From the NCBI GenBank assembly GCA_029962745.1, contig CM057171.1:21216564-21280563 (forward strand): a DNA stretch of 64,000 nt, given 5' to 3'. This DNA comes from Echinometra lucunter. Lineage: Eukaryota; Echinodermata; Echinoidea; Camarodonta; Echinometridae. The notes below the pieces were generated by a model that worked only from the letters and a program-made list of their open reading frames with translations, did no database searches and was not told the DNA's origin. The position numbers and the translations under genes were made by a program. Shown piece by piece: positions 35,269-46,356 of this stretch. Position 1 is the first letter of the stretch, and every line of letters begins with the position of its first letter.

Positions 35269-35345
35269 ACCAGCGGGATTCGAACCTGCCATCTACTGCT
35301 TGCCGGGCAGCAACTTAACCACCAGGCTATTCTGGCTCACGGCCA
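35269..35345 (-). repeat. tRNA-like SINE head
   Basis: The minus strand has a perfect 7 bp acceptor-like pairing (GAGCCAG/CTGGTTC), 'TGGTGGTTAAG' and the B-box 'GGTTCGAATCCC', but the T-stem is mismatched. I read it as a tRNA-derived repeat rather than a functional tRNA. Confidence 0.55.
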
Positions 35346-35448
35346 AGTCACGATGAAATGGAATCAAATACCCAAGATCCTCTTCTTTCTGACTCATTAA
35401 TATGCAACAGTCCGCTGTGGACAATACTAATATACTACACAACCTTAA

Positions 35449-35856
35449 CCCATTCGTGACAGAGGTCCACATTTTGTGGTTTGGTCTAATATCTTTTGAT
35501 GCAAAGCCCTAAAAATCATACCAAATACATGAGCAGAAAGAGCAAAAAAATCTACATTGACTGTGCCCATTTTGGTTGTGTCAATATTTGTTGTTTGATG
35601 CAGAAAATTTTTCAAAAGAAAATAAGCATTAAAATCCTTAAATTGGCAATGTGATAGAAAGTTTAAAATCACCATTTTCCCCTGCAAATTGGCAACTTTT
35701 TGACTTCTCATCATAATTTCTGTCAATTTATATTCATTTCAGATACATGACATATTATAAGAAAAATGTAGCAATAAAATAAAAATGTTGGTGTTGCCAA
35801 TTTGCAGAATAAAAGCTGATCAAATTAGGCTTTAAATAATTCCTGTCATGAATGGG
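35449..35856. mobile_element. TTAA-flanked MITE, 'CCCATTCGTGACAG' family, copy C
   Basis: 408 bp with TTAA on both sides (35445-35448, 35857-35860) and ends CCCATTCGTGACAG / CTGTCATGAATGGG. In IARS2 intron 4. Confidence 0.9.
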
Positions 35857-35879
35857 TTAAATAATCTATTCTTAACCCA

Positions 35880-36070
35880 AATGGGCATTGTGGCGTGTGC
35901 TTGTCATCCAGCTAACAGTGGAAATTATATGCTGATTCAGCGGATCCAGGTTCGAGTTTGAGTCATGTCTTTCGGATGGTGACGTTAAAGGTCGGTCCCA
36001 GACGTAAATAATAATACTTGATCGATACACATCTGTAAAACCCCAATTCAATAACAACAACATTGGCTAA
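35880..36070 (+). repeat. SINE (different tRNA-derived family)
   Basis: 'GTGGCGTGTGCTTG' and 'CCAGGTTCGAGTTTGAG' act as A/B-box-like blocks. They are followed by 'TTTCGGATGGTGACGTTAAA', a body typical of another invertebrate SINE family, then 'AATTCAATAACAACAACATTGG'. Confidence 0.6.
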
Positions 36071-36451
36071 AGGACCAGATGGCCCCTATACCAAGTTGGT
36101 GGGAATACAAGAAATCATAATCAGCAGTTTCTCTTTAAAGCCTATACCAGTTTTGGCAGCAAAACAAGAATTAGCATGAAACTGAAGTATAGTCTTAATA
36201 GCCCACCTTGCAAACAGAGACATATATAAGATTGTGTGACATTCCATTCATGATTTACAGCGAAGTTTAGTGTAAAAGTAACCCATAACCTGAAGCCTAA
36301 AATCTTAGATAAATCCCAATAGTAACAGATGCCACAGTCCTACCCCAGAGAAAATACTGGATAACTGACAACAACTTAGACAATAACATTTGAACAATAA
36401 CATCATAATGATCTCATACAAGTTTGTTTATAAAAGACTATTTGTTCTCAC

Positions 36452-36524
36452 CAGTCTGCCATTATCCCCCATCTCTTGAATGATGTCATCTGGCTCTCAA
36501 TCGCTTTCATGGCAAAGTTTCTGG
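36452..36524 (-). CDS. IARS2: IARS2 exon 4
   Basis: Encodes (A)RNFAMKAIESQMTSFK, RWGIMADW. 'RWGiMaDW' is conserved in IleRS. Acceptor TATTCAG|CC (phase 1), donor ACTG|GTGAGA (phase 2). Confidence 0.94.
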
Positions 36525-36644
36525 CTGAATAAAATGAAAATGGGTATACAAAAAATAGAGGATTTACTTTCTCACTACACACCATCTTCTGTCAGAGACT
36601 TGTCTTCACAATGCTTACACTTAGAAGATATTCCTATAAGGCAT

Positions 36645-36805
36645 AATACAGGTAACTTTGCATAAGTCAGATCTGTTGGGACCACAAAACCAGTTCAACT
36701 CAGGAAATGCAAATAACACGTTTTGTCTAGTTTGGTCAAAAAAACTGATTCGACCTAGGGAAAGTTCATCTTATGTGACATTGAGTTATGCAAGGATAAC
36801 TGTAT
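36645..36805. mobile_element. Small MITE
   Basis: Ends ATACAGGTAACTTTGCATAA and TTATGCAAGGATAACTGTAT form a near-inverted repeat about 160 bp apart. Target duplication not resolved. In IARS2 intron 3. Confidence 0.5.
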
Positions 36806-37007
36806 TACAAATCTCATGATCAATATACAGGAAATTGGTGAAACAGAAATATTATTGGAGACTTTTGAGCTAGCCCAACATCCCACTTCAAACTGCCCAC
36901 CCCAATAAAAAAGAATGTAAGAAAAGATTATCTTGAATGGTCAGGTTTATTCCATTGCTGACCAGTCACCTGAAAGACAAGAACACTTTTCACTGAGATG
37001 CTCTAGA

Positions 37008-37250
37008 CCAGAATGTTCTTACCTTTATGTCTGATTTGCAGAGGGGAGAGCTTCCTGAAGTCTTACTTGGATTCAGTGAGAACTTTGATTTCTATGGGTA
37101 AATGATGATGAGCATTAAACCAGAATGTTCTTACCTTTATATCTGATTTTCAGAGGGGAGAGATTCCTGAAGTCTTACTTGGAATCAGTAAGAGCTTTGA
37201 GTTCTATAGATAAACCATGACAATCCCATCCCATCCCAGAATGTCCTTAC
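37008..37250 (-). repeat. ~112-115 bp tandem duplications of IARS2 exon 3 3' end plus donor
   Basis: Two extra copies (starting about 37008 and 37120) of the last ~75 bases of exon 3 and its GTAAG donor lie in the downstream intron. Both share a GAA-to-TAA change giving an in-frame stop, so neither could be used as coding sequence. They show mutual and exon divergence, so they are not recent. Confidence 0.88.
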
Positions 37251-37410
37251 CTTTACGTCTGATTTGCAGAGGGGAGAGCTTCCTGAAATCTTCCTTAGAT
37301 TCAGTAAGAGCTTTGAGTTCTATAGGTAAACCATGACAATCCCATCCTGGAACATAGTGCACCTTGTATCCTTGCATCATCTTATAACGGTTGATGATAT
37401 CCTTGAGAAT
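37251..37410 (-). CDS. IARS2: IARS2 exon 3
   Basis: Encodes [19 protein letters not shown], then [20 protein letters not shown] and [12 protein letters not shown]. '[12 protein letters not shown]' is one of the best-conserved IleRS/ValRS/LeuRS blocks. Acceptor GATTAG|ATT (phase 0), donor AAAG|GTAAGG (phase 1). Confidence 0.97.
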
Positions 37411-37424
37411 CTAATCAAAATAAA

Positions 37425-37600
37425 AATATTCCATGAGCGCTATACACTCTATGGTTTGACTCATTCTGGAACAATTAAACCAAATATTCCATGAGCACTA
37501 TACACTCTATGGTTTGACTCATTCTGGAACAATTAAACCAAATATTCCATGAGCACTATACACTCTATGGTTTGACTCATTCTGGAACAATTAAACCAAC
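37425..37600. repeat. 58 bp x 3 intronic tandem repeat
   Basis: 'CCATGAGC(G/A)CTATACACTC' recurs at 37431, 37489 and 37547. The copies are nearly identical. It starts within about 20 bp of the exon 3 acceptor. Confidence 0.95.
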
Positions 37601-37610
37601 AAGTTCAAAG

Positions 37611-38734
<1,124 letters not shown>

Positions 38735-38754
38735 TTATGAATAAATAAATAAAT

Positions 38755-38786
<32 letters not shown>

Positions 38787-38926
38787 TGGTATACAGGAGT
38801 GAGGTAGTCCAGTGAATCTCCCGATCGTCTTCTGAAAAATTAGTTCATATAACATTCACCATTCACGACTGTAACAGTATGCGATATGCGATAAATACAA
38901 ATATATGTACGTCTGGATTAAATAAA

Positions 38927-39517
38927 GGCAGTGTATACAGCCACACGCGTGTGTCTTTACCTTACGGCCACACGCGTGTGGTTGTATCCACAGCATCGAC
39001 ATGAGGATACAGCCACACTCAACTGAATTCCCACTTATACTCTGCGCCGCTACAGCTATCGCTAGTGTGTATGTATCAAAGATGATAGAGCGCCGCGTTG
39101 TATGCACTGCACAAGCGATGTGTAAATTCATGCGACAGTGTGTTGGCAAACCCCAAAACTTGGATCGTCACGAAGGTTTTATCTCTTGAAATTCACTGAA
39201 ATACAAACAATATTGTACTATATTGTCACCTGCTTGCTGACCAGGTGAGAATGAAGTGAAAATATTGTTTGTATAATAAGTGAAATCGAGTGATAAAACC
39301 TTCGTGACGATCCAAGTTTTGCAAGTCGCAACACATACCATCGCATGAATACACATCGCTTGTGCAGTGCAGTGCACACTAGCGATAGCTGTCGCGGCAC
39401 AGACTTCAAGTGGGAATTCAGACAAGTGTGGCTGTATCCTCATATCGATGCTGTGGATACTACCACACGCGTGTGGCCGTAAGGTAAAGACACACGCGTG
39501 TGGCTGTATACACTGCC
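38927..39517. mobile_element. 591 bp long-TIR MITE with 9 bp target duplication (Mutator-like)
   Basis: Almost the whole element is an inverted repeat, from GGCAGTGTATACAGCCACAC to its complement ending 39517, each arm about 250 bp. It includes repeated CACACGCGTGTG palindromes. TTAAATAAA flanks both sides (38918-38926, 39518-39526), a perfect 9 bp duplication. Nine-base duplications with long inverted repeats are typical of MULEs. In IARS2 intron 1. Confidence 0.88.
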
Positions 39518-40001
39518 TTAAATAAATGGGAATACTTCCGTATGTCACCCTCCCCCAGCCCTAATCTTCACCCAAACATTTCCCTAACATTACTCATAAT
39601 ATGTTAGCAGGGGCATTAACACTGACAGTCATAGCAGACTGTCAGAAGCTTGCCAAATAATTGAAATATAGTCTAGATGTCAGTATATGCTGGGTCTAAT
39701 TTTAAATTGAATAAATAAATTATTACATATAGGCTACTCAATCAATAAATAACTGGATTGTTCTTATATTGCATGGTTAGCACCTTGGCCCTTTTTACTA
39801 CTCTGACCCAATTTCAATATGAGAAATTGAAGGCTTAACGCACAGCTGGAGGAGCGTTCAGATCCACTGAGAAGTGTTGTCAAGTCATTTACCACACAAT
39901 ATTAAACATATGGGACTGAAATTTATATACGGCGCCGCGAGGGAAGCGTGTGTCACAGTTCACGCAGCCCGGAGCACCGGGGAAAAAGGAAAGCAACATA
40001 C

Positions 40002-40181
40002 CGTTTGAACTGAATGCTCCCGGCTCCCGGCACCCCATAGTTCAAAAGATGTGTTCGGCAAATTTAGCGTGTCACTGTATCTGCTACTTTTATGACGTCT
40101 TACGGTTGAGTGAAACTTCAGCAATCCACAACGTTCTTTAAATCGTTGAATTATACGAGTTGCCTCTTTATAAAGCTGCAT
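40002..40181 (-). CDS. IARS2: IARS2 exon 1: mitochondrial isoleucyl-tRNA synthetase, start
   Basis: IARS2 charges mitochondrial tRNA-Ile with isoleucine in the matrix and edits mischarged valine. This exon encodes 60 residues. MQLYKEATRIIQRFKERC and the basic, Ser/Thr-rich stretch through RRHKSSRY look like a mitochondrial presequence. 'RYSDTLNLPNTSFELWG' then matches the conserved start of the mature enzyme. ATG at 40181 is the only in-frame Met fitting a short presequence; the frame stays open upstream without another ATG. Donor ACG|GTATGT, phase 0. Exons 1-12 here total 1553 coding bases (517 codons) with consistent phases at all junctions. Human IARS2 is about 1012 residues as I recall, so only the N-terminal half is present. 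No sign that it is a pseudogene. Confidence 0.88.
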
Positions 40182-40418
40182 TTTTAAGTGGTTCCCCTTT
40201 ACCGCAATGTACTGCAGGTACCAGCAGCACGTTTTCAATAACAATAGTCTTGCATCAAGACTCGCTTGGATACTGTTAATGTTTCATTCCCATAATCAAT
40301 TAAATTTAATGAAATTCATTTCATTTATTTTTCCACTTTCAATTTTTCATATTTACAACGATGGTGCAGTTTACATATTCACATATTAACATACATATAG
40401 ATCAACATACACAATACA
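40182..40418. promoter_or_regulatory. Putative IARS2 5' UTR/promoter region
   Basis: Immediately upstream of the IARS2 ATG. No TATA box or clear initiator recognised. A 'CATTTCATTTATTTTTCC' stretch at 40315-40335 resembles the complement of a non-LTR 3' tail, so repeats begin within about 150 bp of the start codon. Confidence 0.35.
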
Positions 40419-40607
40419 ATACTATTTTTTTTTTAACACGTGCACACGTTAGTATCAATAATGCCTATATAGCATTTTCATTTATTTGATTAAAGAGCAA
40501 ATGTAGATAGAAAGCCTTGCTCAAGGGCATAAGTGCCGTCGCGGGGATCGAACCCCCGACTTTTGCGTCTCCAGTCAATCGCCTTAGACCACTCGACCAC
40601 GGCACCT
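40419..40607 (-). repeat. tRNA-derived SINE
   Basis: Inverted copy of the main SINE: head GGTGCCGTGGTCGAGTGG at 40607, B-box complement near 40550, T-run at 40424-40433 marking the 3' A-tail. Confidence 0.85.
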
Positions 40608-40859
40608 CCTTTTTTTTCTTCTTCTTTTTATTTTTTTTTTCTTTTTCTTTTTTAACCGCGTGCACACGTTGGTATAACAATGGGGTAGGAAGTGCCTAAA
40701 TTGCTAAGGATGCCAGTGTTGCTAGCAATGATTTTGCAGTTATTGTCAATGTTCGCTTTCCGAGATGGTTTTTCATCAATGATTAGCCCCCAAAATCTAG
40801 TTCGGATAGGACCCTCTCCGGGGACCCTCTGAATGACAGGACCATTAAAAATGATATCA

Positions 40860-43800
40860 TTTGGCAAAGTCGCAACCAGGCCCGTAAAATTGCATCAAAA
40901 TATTTTTCATCGGTTTTTAGTGGAGTTTGACGTCAGGAATAACATCTAAGAAAATCGGACTTCCGGAAGGTGGTTATTTTCGAGATGGCATCCAAGATAG
41001 AAAATAATTTCAGTGTCTAAAACTTAGGGTTTTTTTTTTTTTTTTTTTGGGGGGGGGGGGGGGTATAGAAATCCATTCGGACCACTTTTGTTATGGTGGT
41101 CAGGAAACCTGAATATCTAATGTGGAGTCCAAAATGGCCGCCAATATCTAAAAAAAAATGTCCGGCAGTGCATATTTACTACATTATTGAGATATAATCT
41201 AACGTTTGAAAATACATTTTAAAGGCAGGATGTTCGCTGGTAATGGTAAAATCGATTATGCATTTATACGGTATCCCTATGTGAAACAGTGTACCTAACA
41301 TGGCCACCAGTAGCTAAAAGTGGGCATAAATTAGGAAGTATCTGTCCTAGATAAGTAATTTGGATGTCTATACCTAGGTTGGGTGACAGCCCGCGAGACC
41401 GAGGGCCCGCGAGTCCGAGGGCCCGCGAGGCCGAAGGCCCGCGAGACCGAAGGCCCGCGAGACCGACTTTTTTTTTTTTTTTAAATCTTATTTTCCTTCA
41501 TCAGGTGCCGCGGTCGAGTGGTTTAAGGCGCCTTGTTGCAGCGGCGTAACAGGTGCCTGTTATCAGAGGGGGGGGGGGGGGGGGGGGGGGCAGAGCCAAA
41601 TATTTCCCGGTAACTCCGTCTAGAATTAGTGGCGTAGCTGGGATTTCAGTAAAGGGGGGCGGTAGTGAGCACGGGAAGCGCGCTCCCAAGGGGGGTGCAG
41701 GGAGGGGGAAGTGTCCCCCGCGAGAAGAGCGGAAGCTCCGACGTTCCTTTGAATCGTTCCTTGTCTGCTCCCGCTCATCTTGATACGTCCTCTGCCTGTT
41801 ACTGGGGGGGGGGGGGGGCAAATAATTCCCGGTAACTAAGTTTAGAATCAGTGGCGTTGCTAGGATTTCATTTTAGGGGGCGGTGGTGGGCATGCGAATC
41901 GTGCGAAACACTTACTGAGCGCGCGAAACGGGCTCTCTGGGGAGGGGGGGGGGGGTGCAGAGAGGGGGCATTTATTTAGGAATCAAGATGTTAACTTAAT
42001 TGGAAGAGAACAGAGAGGGAGAGAGAGTAAGAGACAGAGAGGGGGGAATGTCAAGAGGAACGATAGGAGAAATTGAAAGTAAAATGAGCTGTGAGAAAAG
42101 TATAGAGGAAAAGAACTTAGAAGAATATCCAATTTATTTGAGCGTGCTCTGTGTCTCTCAGTGCGTGGGATGAGTGTGTGCGTTTATATGCAAAATAGGG
42201 TTAGAATATTTCTTTTAAAAAAGAAAAGCTTGTAATTTGCAACAGCCCACTTCGGATGCGGCACCACTGTATTTTGGTTCATCAGTTCATTAAGAATTAT
42301 GTTCTAATTGTTGTAACATTTTTTGGTTTCACCACGGTTGTGTAGATTTCTTCAGAGACTTTGGCATGATTTCGTTAGACGATGAAGTGAGAGACGGGAT
42401 GGGGTGTCCGATTTCGTAGTATCATGAAAAGCATTTTTGCAAACTATTCCAAGTCTAATAAGTTAATACTCCGGCAGAAGCTGAAATTTTATCTCAGAAA
42501 ATTGATATTAAAAAAGGAATCAATATTAATGAATAGCTGAATGAATGAATGAATGAATGAATGAATGATGAATAAATAAATGAACATCTATATTTATTGA
42601 TTACACCCTCGTAGCAAAAAAAGGCGGGGGCAGTCGCCCCCCCCCCAAAAAAAAAACACCAACAAAAAAAAAAAAAAAAAAAGAAAGAAAAAGAAGGGGG
42701 AAAACGTAAGAAGAGCAAGAGCAGACAAGGAACAATTCGAAGAAAACATCGGAGCTTCCGTGCTTCGCGGGGAGGGGGAAAACTCCCCTTATAGGGAGAG
42801 CCTTTCGCGCGCTCAGTATTAAGTGTTTCGCAAGTGTTTCGCGTGCTCACTACCGCCCCCTAAAATGAAATCCTAGCAAAGCCACTGATTCTGGACTAAG
42901 TTACCGGGACATTTTGGCTCTGCCCACAACCCCCCCCCCCCCCCCCCGATAACAGGCGGAGGACGTCTTAAGATGAGCGGGAGCAGACAAGGAACGATTC
43001 AAAGGAACGTCGGAGCTTCCGCGCTTCTCGCGGGGGGACACTCCCCCCTCCCTGCACCCCCCTTGGGAACGCGCTTCCTGTGCTCACTACCGCCCCCTAA
43101 AATGAAATCCTAGCAAAGCCACTGATTCTGGACTAAGTTACCGGGACATTTTTGGCTGCCCCCACCCCCCCCCCCCCGATAACAGGCAGAGAACGTCTTA
43201 AGATGAGCAGGAGCAGACAAGGAACGATTCAAAGGAACGTCGGAGCTTCCGCGCTTCTCGCGGGGGACACTCCCCCCTCCCTGCACCCCCCTTGGGAACG
43301 CGCTTCCCGTGCTCACTACCGCCCCATAAAATGAAATCCTAGCTACGCCACTAATTCTAGACGGAGTTACCGGGATATATTTGGCTCTGCCCCCCCCCCC
43401 CTTTCTGATAACAGGCACCTGTTACGCCGCTGCAACAAGGCGCCTTAAACCACTCGACCGCGGCACCTGATGAAGGAAAATAAGATTTAAAAAAAAAAAA
43501 AAAAGTCGGTCTCGCGGGCCTTCGGCCTCGCGGGCCTTCGGTCTCGCGGGCCTTCGGCCTCGCGGGCGGACCCCTAGAAATCCATTCGGACCACTTCGAT
43601 TGTGCTATACTGAGATCAGAAAACATAAAATAAAACTGGTGTCCACCTCCTTAGCCGTCAATGGCCGCCAGTCAAGCCAGTATCTAAAACTGACCAGATT
43701 TGAATGGTATTTGCAGTACAGGGACATAATTCAGTGTTTAAAACGAGGGGGAAGGATGTTAATTTGCTGCTACTGTTAAAAGCACCATGAAGTATTACTG

Positions 43801-44150
43801 TATCCTCAGATTCAAGTTTGTTCCTGAGATGGCCGCCGGTCCATGGAAATGGCCGTAAATCATAATACCCGTAGCTATATATAGGCAAGTACGTAATATA
43901 GGTTTTTAAGCCTAGGCCAAGAGGTTCCTTCAGACCAATTAGAATTTTCGTGGTCGTCAGGAAACCTTAAGATTCCATTGGTGTCTAACACGGCCGTCAA
44001 TGTCTAGGGAAAAATAGACAGGAAGTGAATTCTATTTACTGTATATAGAGATTTCATTATTACTTTTATAAGCTTTTTAAAAGAGGGAGTATGTTTTCTG
44101 ATAAAAGTATCACACGGCATTACAATAGCCTGATAAGATCGCTGTCATTT
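40860..44150. repeat. Degenerate satellite-like block rich in 'AAATGGCCGCC'
   Basis: Outside the foldback insertion (41389-43567) this block is built of diverged units of perhaps 250-300 bp. They share 'CATTCGGACCACTT', 'GGTCAGGAAACCT', 'ATGGCCGCCA' and 'CCGGAAGTG'-like phrases (about 40940, 41085, 41290, 43580, 43660, 43825, 43930-43990). No open frame. Family not identified. Confidence 0.6.
41389..43567. mobile_element. 2.2 kb composite foldback element, copy 1
   Basis: The outer ends are tandem GCCCGCGAGACCGAAG units (41389-41466), inverted at 43507-43567. Moving inward, each arm has a T- or A-run, a tRNA-like head (GGTGCCGCGGTCGAGTGG at 41505; complement near 43468), a G- or C-run, and tandem ~230 bp units containing 'GGAGCAGACAAGGAACGATT' and 'CTAGCTACGCCACTAATTC'. 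The unique centre is about 42000-42600. No coding gene. It is inserted in the satellite block 40860-44150. Copy 2 starts at 61941. Confidence 0.8.
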
Positions 44151-44276
44151 TGTAATTATTTACTGACTTCCTCCCCCCCCCCCCCCAAGTTCGGCGTTTT
44201 ATAGATTCGGTACATTTCCCCTAAAACGTCCGTGAACATTTTAGAATTTTGTTAACTTTCAGGTTTCATTATCACA

Positions 44277-44379
44277 ATGAAGCAGATTGCATCGATGATT
44301 GGACAAAGATGTTCAAAGTATCATCTTCTTACAGCTTTTATGGTGATTGCAATCTTGGTGGTTGTTTATACGAAGAACG
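44277..44379 (+). CDS. Golgi-type sulfotransferase exon 1 (signal anchor)
   Basis: Encodes MKQIASMIGQRCSKYH followed by LLTAFMVIAILVVVY (about residues 17-31), a type II signal anchor. It ends at the donor AACG|GTGAGT, phase 1. An acceptor-like TTTCAG at 44257-44262 suggests this exon begins in the 5' UTR at about 44263 and that a non-coding upstream exon exists. The upstream sequence is satellite-like. Confidence 0.78.
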
Positions 44380-44856
44380 GTGAGTATTGTATGCTTCGTT
44401 TGATTTGATTTAGCATTAAAATATAAATGAAATTCATACATCACTTTTAATTCAAAACACTTTTTAAGAAAAATAAACTTTTCTCATATGAAAAAGCAAT
44501 TCTGTATTGACCTAAACGAACAAAACTATTACCTTTTGCCCTGGTTCTACTAATGTTTTAATGCTTTTTATACGTAGACAGTATTTTGACTATTTGGTTA
44601 CCATTTTGTTACCAATGTGTGATTAATTTTGTATTTTATTGCAGTATTGATTGTCATGTGTTATCATTATTTTCATTCTTTTAGTTGTTATCATATATCA
44701 TATAATGCTCCTTTATTATCATTATTATTATTGTTGTTGTTAATGTTATCACCATCGTCACCATCATTGTTATCATTATCATTGTATATTTCATTATTGT
44801 AATCACTGTTGCAATTATCATTATGATTATCACGACTGTCATCATCATTTATTCAG

Positions 44857-44938
44857 TAAATGTTGAAGAGAACGTTATTGCATCATCAGAAGAACAAACA
44901 GAGGAATACTCCAACGTCCAAACGAATAGGATCAGCAG
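44857..44938 (+). CDS. Sulfotransferase exon 2 (stem region)
   Basis: Encodes (V)NVEENVIASSEEQTEEY, SNVQTNRIS, an acidic Ser/Thr-rich stem. Acceptor TATTCAG|TA (phase 1) and donor GCAG|GTAAGC (phase 2) match the flanking exons. Called from splice signals and phase only. Confidence 0.7.
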
Positions 44939-45135
44939 GTAAGCTTAGTCTCCAGGGTCAGACCCTAGACTGACACTTCATTTAAATGCATCGCGTCTTG
45001 AGAGAATTTTCTTGATTTAATAAGGCGTTTAATTACTCGAACAATAATGTCAAAGTTCTTTACTATAACTATAATGACTTTCACTTCACCTTTAGTACCT
45101 AACATCGACCTCACACTCCAAACTGGTGACATTAA

Positions 45136-45669
45136 AGGAGAATGCAACCCAGGCATCAGTGTGCTTTTAGTGAATAGAGATGAACAAGACAGATAAAAAA
45201 CACTCAAAGTTTGAGTAAAATCGGATAATCTGTTCAAGAGTTATGAATTTTGAAAGTTAAAGCAAATCCCATCGTGGACAACTATCCATTCATTTTATGC
45301 ACAGAATTTAACATTTTCTTCATTTTCAAGAAAAATAGAAATTCTTTTGATTTACTGTTTGGGTATGACATGGCTACATTAATTCTGCAAGCATTTTGGG
45401 AAGAAGTATGTTGATTCCTGACTCGAAATTTCATATAAATCAATTTTTTTTTAAATCATACACAAAATGAATGGAGAGTTGTGCACGATGACATCACAAA
45501 TGCTGGCAAAGTTGCCAACTCAAGGATCCCTATAATAGGGATTTGCTTAAACTTTCAAAATTCATAACTCTTGAACAGATTGTCCGATTTTGTTCGAACT
45601 TTCAGTGTTTATCTTTCTTTTTCATCTCTATTCACTAAAAGCACACTGGTGCCTGGGTTCCATTCTCCT
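45136..45669. mobile_element. 534 bp palindromic TTAA-flanked MITE, intact copy
   Basis: TTAA|AGGAGAATGCAACCCAGG ... CCTGGGTTCCATTCTCCT|TTAA (45132-45135, 45670-45673). The whole element is close to one large inverted repeat centred near 45400. The partner at 20699 is truncated by the gap. Confidence 0.92.
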
Positions 45670-45731
45670 TTAAAAACGCGCCTGTACTTTTTGTTTGTTT
45701 GTTTGTTTGTTTGTTTTGCGTAAGCTGTCTA

Positions 45732-45909
45732 ATGGGGTGTTGCAAGAAAGTTGCAATCGATTGCAAGTTGCAACTGATTGTCACTGGCCATTCAGAATCA
45801 TTGTTGCATGCATGTCTTCTTAATAGGGCAGACCCTGAGCTAATCAGAATGGTTGTTTCAAAATTAGCAATTATTTGCAATTGATTGCAAATTTCTTGCA
45901 ACACCCCAT
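45732..45909. mobile_element. 178 bp MITE with TA target duplication
   Basis: Inverted ends ATGGGGTGTTGCAAGAAA and its complement ending CACCCCAT, flanked by TA. Internal TTGCAATCGATTGCAA palindromes. TA duplication is consistent with a Tc1/mariner-type origin. Confidence 0.75.
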
Positions 45910-46356
45910 TAGACTGCATCTATACCAGCTGTCACTTTTACATTTCTGCACATTATGCATGTTATGGAAATTGCTCAAAGTTGCCCTTTGGGAAACAAAG
46001 CTAAAATTGTTCTTAGAACACTTACGATCACGAATTAACAAAAGGACTTCAACAGAAAGAACGTCAAATCGACTATAGGTCGATAAAGCGAGTTTAGTCC
46101 ATGACGCGAAAAAAAGCTCCTTCCATGGTTGATACGAGTGCTGTATCCAATATTATTATTGTTATCTTTTAGAATAATGGAACTATCATTATGTTTATCT
46201 TTATTGTGATTTTAGTTGATATAATTTTCTTCGTCATCAACACCATTATCATTAGCATCAACACTATCACCATTATCACCATCGTCATCATCATCATCAC
46301 CACCACCATCGTCATCCTTATTTCAATTTATTCTTTTATGTCTTTATACTTTCAAG

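Larger units (their letters stand above)
44939..46356 (+). other. Sulfotransferase intron 2
   Basis: Contains two MITEs (45136-45669, 45732-45909), a TTTG run (45691-45715) and ATC-rich sequence (46180-46320). No coding signal. Confidence 0.75.

Noticed and set aside
35269..35345. Possible functional tRNA gene on the minus strand
   Set aside because: Acceptor stem pairs well but the T-stem is mismatched and the context resembles other tRNA-derived repeats; called as SINE head.
39168..39548. 126-codon minus-strand frame
   Set aside because: Lies across the long-TIR MITE; repetitive His/Cys pattern comes from CACACGCGTGTG palindromes.
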